Shown piece by piece: positions 17,190-24,855 of a DNA stretch of 64,000 nt. This stretch comes from Pseudomonas sp. G34 (GTDB taxonomy: Bacteria; Pseudomonadota; Gammaproteobacteria; Pseudomonadales; Pseudomonadaceae): positions 558,001 through 622,000 of the forward strand of contig NZ_JAVHZV010000029.1 of NCBI RefSeq assembly GCF_031119625.1, written 5' to 3'. How positions within the stretch are numbered: the stretch's first letter is position 1; every line of letters begins with the position of its first letter. The translations under genes and the position numbers were made by a program. The notes beneath the pieces are model-generated. The model did not search any database. It saw nothing but the letters and a program-made list of their open reading frames with translations, and was not told the DNA's origin.

Positions 17190-17645
17190 TGCCAATGGTG
17201 GGTTACGGCGCCCAGTGACCGAGCCAAGCCCAGCGATAGCGCCCGCGCCTCCACCCACCCTACGGGATGGGGGAATCCGTAGGGTGGGTGGAGCAGCGCA
17301 GAACGCCAATCTCGACTCACCGCGATCCTGGAGCGCTGCGTAACCCACCACGCGGGCGACGCCGATATCGATGGTGGGTTGCGGCGCCCAGTGACCGAGC
17401 CAAGCCCAGCGATAGCGACCCGCGCCTCCACCCACCCTACGGGATGTGAATCCGTAGGGTGGGTGAAGCGGCGCGGAACACCAACGTCGACTCACCGCGA
17501 TTTCGGAGCGCTGCGTAACCCACCACGCCGGCAACGCCGATACCGATGGTGGGTTACGGCGCCCAGTGACCGAGCCAAGCCCAGCGATAGCGACCCGCGC
17601 CTCCACCCACCCTACGGGATGGGAATCCGCAGGATGGGCAACGCG
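17190..17645. repeat. Tandem array of nested palindromes, 176/175-bp period, about 2.6 copies
   Basis: GGTGGGTT(A/G)CGGCGCC recurs at 17197, 17373 and 17548, giving periods of 176 and 175 bp. Each full unit has outer arms GGTGGGTTACG and CGTAACCCACC. Inside, unit 1 has a perfect 16-bp stem, TCCACCCACCCTACGG (17250-17265) with CCGTAGGGTGGGTGGA (17277-17292), around an 11-nt loop. The third copy is cut off near the porin stop codon, where its inner right arm is degenerate. The array fills the 482-bp gap between convergent hexR and the porin gene; no gene is visible in it. It may act as a two-way terminator. Confidence 0.8.
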
Positions 17646-17653
17646 TCAGCGCC

Positions 17654-18889
17654 CTACTTCCACCAATACTCGACCTGCACACCGAAGTTCGAGCCGTTGC
17701 GCGCGCTACCGAACGCGCCGGTATCCGACAGGGCCGAGCCTTCAGCCAGCAGGTTCGCCGCTTCCTGCGCGGCCTTGTTCCAGGTGGCGTAGGTGTAATA
17801 CAGGCGAATTTCCGGGCGCTCGAAGAAGCCGGGGCCATTCGGCGACCAGGTGGGTGCGACGGTGAACTTGCTCAGCTTGCGGGTGCCGCCGGAAGCGTCC
17901 ACCTGGTCATGGCCGATCTCGCCGACCAGCTTGAACTGCTGGGTGAAGGCATAGCTGGTACGCCCGCCCACCGACCACCAGTCCTGGTCGCCACCGTCTT
18001 CACGCTTGTCCTTCTGGTACACGGCCTGTACCTGACCACCCAGGCGCGGGGTCATTTGGAAGTCGAAGAACTCCACCACGCGCCAGCTCTTGGCGCCGCG
18101 ATCCAGGGTCGGGTCGCCGGTGTAGCCCAGGCCGGTACCCGGGCCTTCGCCGTATTGCAGGGCCAGTTTGTTGTCGCCGCCCAGGCCGAGGAAGTTCTTC
18201 TGCACGTGCTGGCCGGTCACCGCCCAGCCGCTGTTCGAATCCTCGACGGAAGATGGCTTGTCGATATAGCTGACGCCCACCTCGATCTCGCCGCCCGGGT
18301 TGGTCACGAAGCCGCCGACGTTGAAGTCATGGCGGTTGATGTATTCCTTCTGGTCGTAGCTGTCCTTGCGCGAGAACACGTAGCTGTATTTGTAATCACC
18401 GATCTTCATCTCGTCGATACCGAAACCGGTGGCACTCTGGTTCCAGTAGTAGAAGTCGGAGATATGGATGTCGTTACGTTTGTAGAAGCGTCGCCCGGCC
18501 CACAGCGAACCACCGTTGAGCGCCGGCATGTTGCTCCACTCGGCGTACATCTGGTTCATCCGCGCAGTGCCACGGTCACCGGTGAACTTCGGCGTATGGC
18601 CGTACTCGTTGAACAGCTGCGCCATGCCCTCGATGCTCAGTACCGAGCCATCGTCGAGGGTGAACAGATCCTGGCGCAGATCCAGCTCGGCGTAATGCTC
18701 GCACTCGTTACCCAAGCGGTACTTGGAACGCGCGCCCGGCAGCTGGAAGCATGACTGCCTGCCGTTGCCATCGGCCGTGCCGGCACCACTGCGCACGTAG
18801 CCGGAAAACTCCGTCGCCGCCATGCCTGTAACCGGCAGTGTCAGGGAGCCCAGCGCCATGGCCAGGCCGATACCTGCTGATCGTTTCAT
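17654..18889 (-). CDS. LamB-type carbohydrate porin of the glucose uptake operon
   Basis: A 411-aa outer-membrane beta-barrel with a signal peptide (about residues 1-24, ending GMAA). Family hallmarks are FSGYVRSGAG at the mature N-terminus, YRLGNECEHYAEL with the paired cysteines of maltoporins, WAGRRFYKRNDIHISDFYYW (the loop-3 region) and the terminal VQVEYWW. These are LamB/maltoporin features, not those of OprB, the porin at this place in P. aeruginosa. It is the last gene after gltB-gltF-gltG-gltK, with its own CAGGAGAGG Shine-Dalgarno. An A-rich tract (18904-18918) lies in its leader. Role: diffusion of glucose and perhaps oligosaccharides. Confidence 0.9.
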   Translation of the reverse strand: MKRSAGIGLAMALGSLTLPVTGMAATEFSGYVRSGAGTADGNGRQSCFQLPGARSKYRLGNECEHYAELDLRQDLFTLDDGSVLSIEGMAQLFNEYGHTPKFTGDRGTARMNQMYAEWSNMPALNGGSLWAGRRFYKRNDIHISDFYYWNQSATGFGIDEMKIGDYKYSYVFSRKDSYDQKEYINRHDFNVGGFVTNPGGEIEVGVSYIDKPSSVEDSNSGWAVTGQHVQKNFLGLGGDNKLALQYGEGPGTGLGYTGDPTLDRGAKSWRVVEFFDFQMTPRLGGQVQAVYQKDKREDGGDQDWWSVGGRTSYAFTQQFKLVGEIGHDQVDASGGTRKLSKFTVAPTWSPNGPGFFERPEIRLYYTYATWNKAAQEAANLLAEGSALSDTGAFGSARNGSNFGVQVEYWWK

Positions 18890-18903
18890 ATCCTCTCCTG
18901 CAG

Positions 18904-18918
18904 TTTTTTATTGTTGTT
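18904..18918 (-). promoter_or_regulatory. A-rich Crc/Hfq-type motif before the LamB-type porin gene
   Basis: The mRNA reads AACAACAATAAAAAA, about 15-30 nt before the ATG. It fits the AANAANAA pattern bound by Hfq with Crc during carbon catabolite repression. Function is inferred from the motif and its location. Confidence 0.6.
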
Positions 18919-18964
18919 ACCGCTTTTGCAATGCCGGCATCAGGACTGCGACGCCGGCTCCTTA

Positions 18965-20113
18965 TCAACGATTCGTTAGCGAGGTGACGTTGCTCGGCTG
19001 CACGCTGCTGGCCAGGGGCCGCACGCGCTCGCCGCTCTTGGCATCGAACAGCAGCGCCCGCGCGGCATCGATGTGCAGTTCCAGGCGCTGGCCTACCGGT
19101 GGCGCCTGATCGGGCGCCAGGCGGCAGCACAGCTTGCTGTCATTGACGGTGACGAAAACCAGGGTGTCCGGCCCGGTGGGTTCGGTAACTTCCACCCGCG
19201 CAGCTAGAACATTGGCCTGCCCGGCGCCAGCGGCCAGCTGCACCTGCTCGGGCCGCACGCCCAGCAGCAGCTCGCGCTGTTCGGCCCCCTCCGGCAATTC
19301 ACCCAGCGGCAACTCGCAGCGGCCCTCGGATGACGCGAGGATGGCCCATACCTGACCGGCCCGACGCTGCAACTGCACCGGCACGAAGTTCATCGGCGGC
19401 GAACCGATAAAACTGGCCACGAACAGGTTGGCCGGGTCGTTGTAGATCTGCTGTGGGGTGCCGAACTGCTGGATCACGCCCTCCTTCATCACCGCGACCT
19501 TGTCGCCCAGGGTCATGGCTTCGATCTGGTCGTGGGTGACGTACACCGTGGTGGTTTTCAGGCGCTGATGCATCAGCTTGATTTCGGTGCGCATCTCCAC
19601 GCGCAGCTTGGCGTCGAGGTTGGACAGCGGCTCATCGAACAGGTAGATCTTCGGCCGCCGTGCCAATGCCCGGCCCATGGCCACGCGCTGCTGCTGGCCG
19701 CCGGAAAGCTGGCCGGGTTTACGCGCCAGCAGGTGCTCGATCTGCAGCAGCTTGGCGACCCGCGCGACTTCCTCCTCGATGGCCGCCGGGGACATCTTGC
19801 GCATCTTCAAACCGAAGGCGATGTTGTCGCGCACGCTCATGGTCGGGTACAGCGCGTAGGACTGGAACACCATGGCGATGTCACGATCCTTGGGGCTCAT
19901 GCCGCTGATGTCGGCGTCGTCGACCAGGATGGCGCCGTTGCTGATGTTTTCCAGCCCGGCGATGCAGTTCATCAGGGTGGACTTACCGCAGCCCGAGGGG
20001 CCGACCAGGATCAGGAATTCGCCATCGTCGATCTTCAGATCGATGCTTTTCAGGGTGTCCGTCAGGCCGCTGCCGTAGGACTTGTTGACGTTGCGCAGTT
20101 CGAGCGTTGCCAT
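18965..20113 (-). CDS. gltK: Glucose ABC transporter ATP-binding protein
   Basis: A 382-aa cytoplasmic ATPase of the MalK/UgpC type. Walker A is GPSGCGKST (about residue 38), the Q-loop is MVFQSYALYP, the signature LSGGQQQR, Walker B IYLFDEP and the switch VTHDQ. The C-terminal TOBE-type regulatory domain covers about 235-382. It powers sugar uptake with GltF, GltG and the binding protein GltB. The order matches P. aeruginosa gltB-gltF-gltG-gltK. Downstream is the LamB-type porin gene, 75 bp away. Confidence 0.94.
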   Translation of the reverse strand: MATLELRNVNKSYGSGLTDTLKSIDLKIDDGEFLILVGPSGCGKSTLMNCIAGLENISNGAILVDDADISGMSPKDRDIAMVFQSYALYPTMSVRDNIAFGLKMRKMSPAAIEEEVARVAKLLQIEHLLARKPGQLSGGQQQRVAMGRALARRPKIYLFDEPLSNLDAKLRVEMRTEIKLMHQRLKTTTVYVTHDQIEAMTLGDKVAVMKEGVIQQFGTPQQIYNDPANLFVASFIGSPPMNFVPVQLQRRAGQVWAILASSEGRCELPLGELPEGAEQRELLLGVRPEQVQLAAGAGQANVLAARVEVTEPTGPDTLVFVTVNDSKLCCRLAPDQAPPVGQRLELHIDAARALLFDAKSGERVRPLASSVQPSNVTSLTNR

Positions 20114-20143
20114 GTACTTCTCTCCACTTTGAAAGCGCAGCTT

Positions 20144-20974
20144 TCAACCCTTGACCGCGCCGGCCGTGAGGCCGCGCAGGAAGTATTTGCCCGCCACGAT
20201 GTACACCAGCAGGGTCGGCAGCCCGGCGATCATCGCCGCGGCCATGTCCACGTTGTATTCCTTGGCCCCGGTGCTGGTGTTCACCAGGTTGTTGAGGGCC
20301 ACGGTGATCGGCTGCGCGTCGCCACTGGCGAACACCACGCCGAACAGGAAATCGTTCCAGATCTGGGTGAATTGCCAGATCAGGCAGACCATGATGATCG
20401 GCAGCGACATCGGCAGAAGGATGCGCCCGAAGATGGTGAAGAAGCCCGCGCCATCGAGGCGCGCCGCCTTGACCAGGGCATCCGGCACGCTGACGTAGAA
20501 GTTGCGGAAGAACAGCGTGGTGAAAGCGATGCCGTAGACCACATGCACCAGCACCAGGCCGACGGTGGTGTTGGCCAGGCCGAACTTGCCGAGGGTGAAC
20601 GAGGCCGGCAGCAGGATGGTCTGGAACGGCAGGAAGCAGCCGAACAGCAACAACCCGAAGAACAGCTGCGAACCGCGGAAGCGCCACATCGACAGCACGT
20701 AGCCGTTCAGGGCGCCGATCGCCGTGGAGATCAGCACCGCCGGGATGGCCATTTTCGCCGAGTTCCAGAAGTGCCCGCCAACCACGTCCCAGGCCTTGAC
20801 CCAGCCGATCAGGGTGAAGGCATCGGGCAGCGACAGCAGGTTGCCGGTGCGCACGTCCTCGGGGGTCTTGAAGCTGGTCAGCAGCATCACCACCAACGGC
20901 ACCAGGTACAGCGCGGCGGCGAACAACAAAGTGGCGTGAATCGCCAAGCGGCTTGGACTGAAGGCCTTAGTCAT
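20144..20974 (-). CDS. gltG: Glucose ABC transporter permease GltG
   Basis: A 276-aa inner-membrane permease of the MalG type, with six predicted membrane segments beginning LAIHATLLFAAALYLVPLVV. The EAA loop that contacts the ATPase is visible as DALVKAARLDGAGFFTIFGR. It overlaps the end of gltF by 8 bp, so the two permeases are probably translationally coupled, and precedes gltK by 30 bp. Confidence 0.94.
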   Translation of the reverse strand: MTKAFSPSRLAIHATLLFAAALYLVPLVVMLLTSFKTPEDVRTGNLLSLPDAFTLIGWVKAWDVVGGHFWNSAKMAIPAVLISTAIGALNGYVLSMWRFRGSQLFFGLLLFGCFLPFQTILLPASFTLGKFGLANTTVGLVLVHVVYGIAFTTLFFRNFYVSVPDALVKAARLDGAGFFTIFGRILLPMSLPIIMVCLIWQFTQIWNDFLFGVVFASGDAQPITVALNNLVNTSTGAKEYNVDMAAAMIAGLPTLLVYIVAGKYFLRGLTAGAVKG

Positions 20975-21875
20975 GGCGCTTGCCTCGCAATTCCGAGTAG
21001 AGGTACGGCACTAGAATCGCCAGGATCGCGCCGAGCATCATCATCGCGCTGGCCGAGCCGATGCCCATCTGGCCGCGGCTGAAGGTGAAGTTGTACATGA
21101 ACATCGCCGGCAGATCGGAGGCGTAACCGGGGCCGCCTGCGGTCATAGCCGCTACCAGGTCGAAGCTCTTGATGGCGATATGGGCGAGGATCATCACCGC
21201 ACTGAAGAACACCGGGCGCAGGCTCGGCAGCACGATGCGCAGGTAGATGGTCGGCAGGCTGGCGCCGTCCACCTGGGCAGCGCGGATGATCGACTGATCG
21301 ACACTGCGCAACCCGGCCAGGAACAGCGCCATGACGAAGCCCGAGGCCTGCCACACCGCCGCGATCACCAGGCAGTAGACGACCCGATCGGGGTCCACCA
21401 GCCAGTCCAGGCGGAAGCCTTCCCAACCCCAGTCACGCAGCATCTTGTCCAGGCCCAGGCCCGGATTGAGCAGCCACTTCCAGGCGGTGCCGGTGACGAT
21501 CATCGACAGCGCCATGGGGTACAGGTAGATGGTGCGGATGAAACCTTCGCGGCGGATGCGCTGATCGAGCAGCACCGCCAGCAACACGCCGATCACCAGG
21601 CTGATGCCGATGAACATGCCGCCGAACACCATCAGGTTCTTGCTGGCGACCCACCAGCGGTCGTTATCCATCAGGCGCATGTACTGCTGCAGGCCCACCC
21701 ACTTGTAGCTGGGCATGAAACTGGAATTGGTGAACGACAGCACAGCCGTCCACAGGATGTAGCCGTAGAACCCCACCAGCACCACCAACATGGTGGGCGC
21801 CAGCACCAGCTTGGGCAGCCAGCGCTGCAGCGCATCGAAGGGTGAAGCCTTGCCGATTACCGTCGTGACACTCAT
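20967..21875 (-). CDS. gltF: Glucose ABC transporter permease GltF
   Basis: A 302-aa inner-membrane permease of the MalF/UgpA type with several hydrophobic segments and the EAA motif RAAQVDGASLPTIYLRIVLP. It partners GltG to form the channel. It follows gltB after 116 bp that hold a strong stem-loop, and overlaps gltG by 8 bp. The N-terminal segment (LVLAPTMLVVLVGFYGYILW) is the first membrane helix. Confidence 0.94.
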   Translation of the reverse strand: MSVTTVIGKASPFDALQRWLPKLVLAPTMLVVLVGFYGYILWTAVLSFTNSSFMPSYKWVGLQQYMRLMDNDRWWVASKNLMVFGGMFIGISLVIGVLLAVLLDQRIRREGFIRTIYLYPMALSMIVTGTAWKWLLNPGLGLDKMLRDWGWEGFRLDWLVDPDRVVYCLVIAAVWQASGFVMALFLAGLRSVDQSIIRAAQVDGASLPTIYLRIVLPSLRPVFFSAVMILAHIAIKSFDLVAAMTAGGPGYASDLPAMFMYNFTFSRGQMGIGSASAMMMLGAILAILVPYLYSELRGKRHD

Positions 21876-21962
21876 CGGGCCTACCGTGTGTAGAGAAATT
21901 CGGGACGAACTCCGCCGGCGACAGGCGCAGTGCCTGACGCAGGAACGGATGGTGAAATCAGC

Positions 21963-21984
21963 CGGGCCGCCGAACAGCGGCCCG
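21963..21984 (-). promoter_or_regulatory. Stem-loop between gltB and gltF
   Basis: CGGGCCGC (21963-21970) pairs with GCGGCCCG (21977-21984) around six bases, 8 bp after the gltB stop (minus strand) and without a T-run. Such hairpins after binding-protein genes often protect the upstream message and lower expression of the membrane genes. That role is an inference. Confidence 0.6.
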
Positions 21985-21991
21985 CTTCACG

Positions 21992-23260
21992 CTATTGCGC
22001 GGACTTGATCGCCGCGGCGATCTGCGCGCCGGCCTTGCTCGGGTCGGCGTTCTTGTCGCTCATGAAGTTGGTGACCACATCGAAGATCGCCCCCTGCACC
22101 GCCAGGTTGGTGGCCATGCTGTGGGCCATGCTCGGCTCCAGCTTGCCGGCCTTGTCGGCCTCCTTGAAGTCCTTCATGGAGGCCTGGGCGCAGCTGTCGA
22201 ACTTGCTCATGTCGAGATCCGAACGCACCGGGATCGAGCCCTTGTTCTCGTTGAACACATACTGGAACTCGGGCTCCAGGGCGATACGCGCCAGCGCGTG
22301 CTGAGCAGCGATGTCGCCCTCTTTCTTCAGCCTGAACATGGCCAGCGAATCGATGTTGTAGGTGTAGCTGCCCGCGGTGCCCGGCATCGGCACGCACTGG
22401 TAGTCCTTGCCGGCCACCTTGCCGGCGGCGGTCCACTCGCTCTTCGCCCAGTCGCCCATGATCTGCATGCCGGCCTTGCCGTCGATGACTTCGGCAGTGG
22501 CCAGGTTCCAGTCACGGCCGGCGCGGTTGTCGTCCATGTAGGTGGAGAGTTTCTTGAGTGCGGTGAACACTTCGGTCATCTGCGGGCTGGTCAGGGTCGC
22601 CTCGTCGTTCTCGACGAACGCCTTGTGGTAGCCCTCGGCGCCCATGATGCCGAGCACCAGGCCTTCGAACACGGTGCTGTCCTGCCACGGTTGGCCACCG
22701 TGGGCCAGCGGCGTGAAGCCGGCGGCCTTGAGCTTGTCGCCGGCAGCGTACAGCTCTTCCAGGGTGGTCGGCGCCTTGTCGATGCCGGCCTTCTTGAATA
22801 CTTGCGGGTTGATCCACAGCCAGTTGACGCGGTGGATGTTCACCGGCACGGCAACGTAGTGGCCGTCGTACTTCATGGTGTTGGAAACGGTTTTCGACAG
22901 CAGGCCATCCCAGTTGTTGGCCTTGGCCACGTCATCCAGCGGTGCGAGCAGGTCCAGCGCGCCCCACTCCTGCAGGTCCGGGCCCTTGATCTGTGCAGCG
23001 CCCGGCGGGTTGCCGGAGACCACGCGGGTCTTGAGTACGGTCATGGCAGCCGAGCCGGCGCCACCGGCCACGGCGCTGTCCTTCCAGGTGTAGCCGTCCT
23101 TTTCGACCAGCTCACGCAGAACCTTCACGGCTGCCGCTTCGCCACCGGAAGTCCACCAATGCACGACTTCGACCGTACCTTTGGAGTCGGCCGCCAGTGC
23201 GGTGAGGGGAAACAGCGAGGCGAGAGAAACGGCAGTAGCGAGACGGGTGATCGCGTTCAT
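21992..23260 (-). CDS. gltB: Periplasmic glucose-binding protein of the ABC transporter
   Basis: A 422-aa solute-binding protein with a signal peptide (MNAITRLATAVSLASLFPLT ending at ALAAD). The mature part is a family 1 extracellular sugar-binding protein: VEVVHWWTSGGEAAA at the start, then LYAAGDKLKAAGFTPLAHGG and MQIMGDWAKSEWTAAGK. It delivers glucose, and possibly related hexoses, to GltFGK. First gene of the transport operon. Its leader has AACAACAAGAA overlapping the Shine-Dalgarno, and a conserved bipartite operator lies about 78-118 bp upstream. Confidence 0.94.
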   Translation of the reverse strand: MNAITRLATAVSLASLFPLTALAADSKGTVEVVHWWTSGGEAAAVKVLRELVEKDGYTWKDSAVAGGAGSAAMTVLKTRVVSGNPPGAAQIKGPDLQEWGALDLLAPLDDVAKANNWDGLLSKTVSNTMKYDGHYVAVPVNIHRVNWLWINPQVFKKAGIDKAPTTLEELYAAGDKLKAAGFTPLAHGGQPWQDSTVFEGLVLGIMGAEGYHKAFVENDEATLTSPQMTEVFTALKKLSTYMDDNRAGRDWNLATAEVIDGKAGMQIMGDWAKSEWTAAGKVAGKDYQCVPMPGTAGSYTYNIDSLAMFRLKKEGDIAAQHALARIALEPEFQYVFNENKGSIPVRSDLDMSKFDSCAQASMKDFKEADKAGKLEPSMAHSMATNLAVQGAIFDVVTNFMSDKNADPSKAGAQIAAAIKSAQ

Positions 23261-23270
23261 CGAAGTACCT

Positions 23271-23281
23271 TTCTTGTTGTT
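23271..23281 (-). promoter_or_regulatory. Crc/Hfq-type CA motif overlapping the gltB ribosome binding site
   Basis: The mRNA reads AACAACAAGAAAGG, matching AANAANAA and running into the AAAGG Shine-Dalgarno, so a bound protein would block ribosome entry. Confidence 0.65.
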
Positions 23282-23337
23282 AGCGGCAAGTCATGGCGCT
23301 TGCGTTGCAGGGAGTGTAATCAGGGTTCGCGGGCGCA

Positions 23338-23378
23338 CAGGTAACGAAGGGATGCATAAATGTCACCACCTCGTTACA
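23338..23378. promoter_or_regulatory. Bipartite operator upstream of gltB (candidate GltR site)
   Basis: CAGGTAACGAAGG (23338-23350), 10 bases, then TGTCACCA (23361-23368), followed by CGTTACA (23372-23378). TGTCACC-N4-CGTTACA is an imperfect palindrome. The same 13 + 10 + 8 arrangement recurs at 24814-24844. It overlaps the 3' end of the AGE gene. GltR is the nearby response regulator that controls glucose uptake, so it is the first candidate; this is an inference. Confidence 0.6.
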
Positions 23379-24609
23379 TGCGCGAAAAGGCCGTGGCCAG
23401 GCTCGGCGCCAGTGCCAGACGGGGCAGCAGAACGGCCTGGTAGGCATGATACAGATCGGGCTTGCCGGGCCAGATACTGGCAGCCGGCCGGTTGCTGGTG
23501 TCGAGCTCGTGGTGCCAGCTGCCCTGTTGCAGATCGATGAAATGGGCGCAGGTGAATTCCCAGAAACGTCGATACCACTGCTCGTAGCTCGGCTCGCCCG
23601 TGCGCCGCAACAGGGCCGCCGCCGCGGCACTGGCTTCGGCCTGCACCCAGTGCAGGCGCGCGTGCACCACCGGCTGCGCTTGCCAGTCGAGGGTATACAC
23701 CAGCCCAGGTGCGCCATCGGCATGCCAGGCATCACGGCAGGCGCTGGCGAACAAGCCGCGGGCATCGTCGGGCAGCCAGCCTGGCGCCTCCAGACCCGCG
23801 CGCTGCAGGGCGGCTTCCAGATGCAACAACAGACGGGCCCACTCGAAGCTGTGCCCGGGCGTGCTGCCATAGGGCCGGAACGGGTCGGCACGGTTGTCGG
23901 CGTTGTATTCCGGCAGCGCCTGCCACTGGCGGTCGAAATGCTCGACCACGGCATGCCCCTGGGAAGCGGCATGCGCGTGGATCAGCCGCTCGACGATACG
24001 CAGCGCACGCTGCAGCCAGACGCTGTTGCCGGTGACATCAGCCAGGGCGAGAAAGGCCTCCACGCCATGCATGTTGCTGTTGGCACCACGGTACGGCTCT
24101 TCCTGCGACCAGTCGCGATTGAAGCTTTCACGCAGCGCGCCCTCTTCTTCACTCCAGAAATGCAGTTCCAGAATCCTGATCGCCTCGGCCAGCAGTGCCT
24201 CGGCGCCTGGCCTGCCGGCCACCTGAGCAGAGCTGGCAGCCAGCGCCACGAAGGCGTGCAGGTAGGCGCTCTTGTCGCCGCTGCGGCTGGCATCGGCGAA
24301 CCAGCCACCGGCCACTTCGTCGCGCAGCTTGCCCTGCAGTGCGGCAACGCCGTGATCGACCAGCGCGTCATAGCCGGCAATGCCCTGCAGATGGGCCAGG
24401 GCGAAACAATGAGTCATGCGGGTGGTGTGGATCAGCTCGGCAATCGCTTGTGCGGGGAGCTGGCCTTTGTCATCGAGGGCGGCAAAACCATCCTCGACCC
24501 TGGAGGCACGGGCAAATGGCAGCAGGCGCAGGCCTTCGGCGTTCAGCCAGGCCAGATGAGCCGGCTCGACCAGCCAGCTATCGGCAGGTAGTGGGCAGGT
24601 AGTCGTCAT
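23374..24609 (-). CDS. AGE-family sugar epimerase/isomerase (probable aldose-ketose isomerase)
   Basis: A 411-aa protein of the N-acylglucosamine 2-epimerase (AGE) family, an (alpha/alpha)6 barrel. Family landmarks are HTTRMTHCFALAHL (about 61-74), GGWFADASRSGDKSAYLHAF (about 101-120), NSNMHGVEAFLAL (about 177-189) and TPGHSFEWARLLLHLE. Bacterial members of this type include D-mannose isomerases and YihS-like aldose-ketose isomerases; which sugar is used here is not decidable. The ATG at 24609 lies inside an A-rich tract, AATAACAATAATG. It sits between gltB and gtrS on the same strand, pointing to feeding another hexose into the glucose route. Confidence 0.88.
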   Translation of the reverse strand: MTTTCPLPADSWLVEPAHLAWLNAEGLRLLPFARASRVEDGFAALDDKGQLPAQAIAELIHTTRMTHCFALAHLQGIAGYDALVDHGVAALQGKLRDEVAGGWFADASRSGDKSAYLHAFVALAASSAQVAGRPGAEALLAEAIRILELHFWSEEEGALRESFNRDWSQEEPYRGANSNMHGVEAFLALADVTGNSVWLQRALRIVERLIHAHAASQGHAVVEHFDRQWQALPEYNADNRADPFRPYGSTPGHSFEWARLLLHLEAALQRAGLEAPGWLPDDARGLFASACRDAWHADGAPGLVYTLDWQAQPVVHARLHWVQAEASAAAAALLRRTGEPSYEQWYRRFWEFTCAHFIDLQQGSWHHELDTSNRPAASIWPGKPDLYHAYQAVLLPRLALAPSLATAFSRM

Positions 24610-24619
24610 TATTGTTATT
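24607..24619 (-). promoter_or_regulatory. Crc/Hfq-type A-rich motif spanning the AGE gene start codon
   Basis: The mRNA reads AATAACAATAATG, where the last three bases are the start codon. It fits AANAANAA and its position would let Hfq/Crc occlude initiation. No normal Shine-Dalgarno is evident. Confidence 0.55.
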
Positions 24620-24813
24620 CCATGCAAAGGGTTAGCGGCCCCACCGTCGGCAGCCTGGGTTGAGCGCAGCGATACCCGGGAACTGCAAACACTCGGGTTA
24701 CGCCTTCGGCCACCCCAGGCTAGAAAAGCCATTGCCGGCAGCGGTGCGGCGCTTCATCCGTCCACAAAGCGTTGCCGGCTCATGCCGAAAGTCTACTGAC
24801 GGTTGCATATCCT

Positions 24814-24854
24814 CAGGTAACGAAGGCCTGCGGCTTTGTCACCAGACGGTGACA
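24814..24854. promoter_or_regulatory. Second copy of the bipartite operator, upstream of the AGE isomerase gene
   Basis: CAGGTAACGAAGG (24814-24826), 10 bases, TGTCACCA (24837-24844), then GGTGACA (24848-24854). TGTCACC-N4-GGTGACA is a perfect palindrome. The spacing is identical to the gltB copy at 23338. It lies between the gtrS stop and the AGE gene, about 205 bp before the AGE start. The intervening 24640-24730 region holds a loose GC-rich palindrome. Confidence 0.6.
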
Positions 24855-24855
24855 T

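Noticed and set aside
17141..17606. Open frames through the tandem repeat region on both strands
   Set aside because: They consist of translated repeat units, with no ribosome site; their repeated peptide merely reflects the 175/176-bp DNA period.
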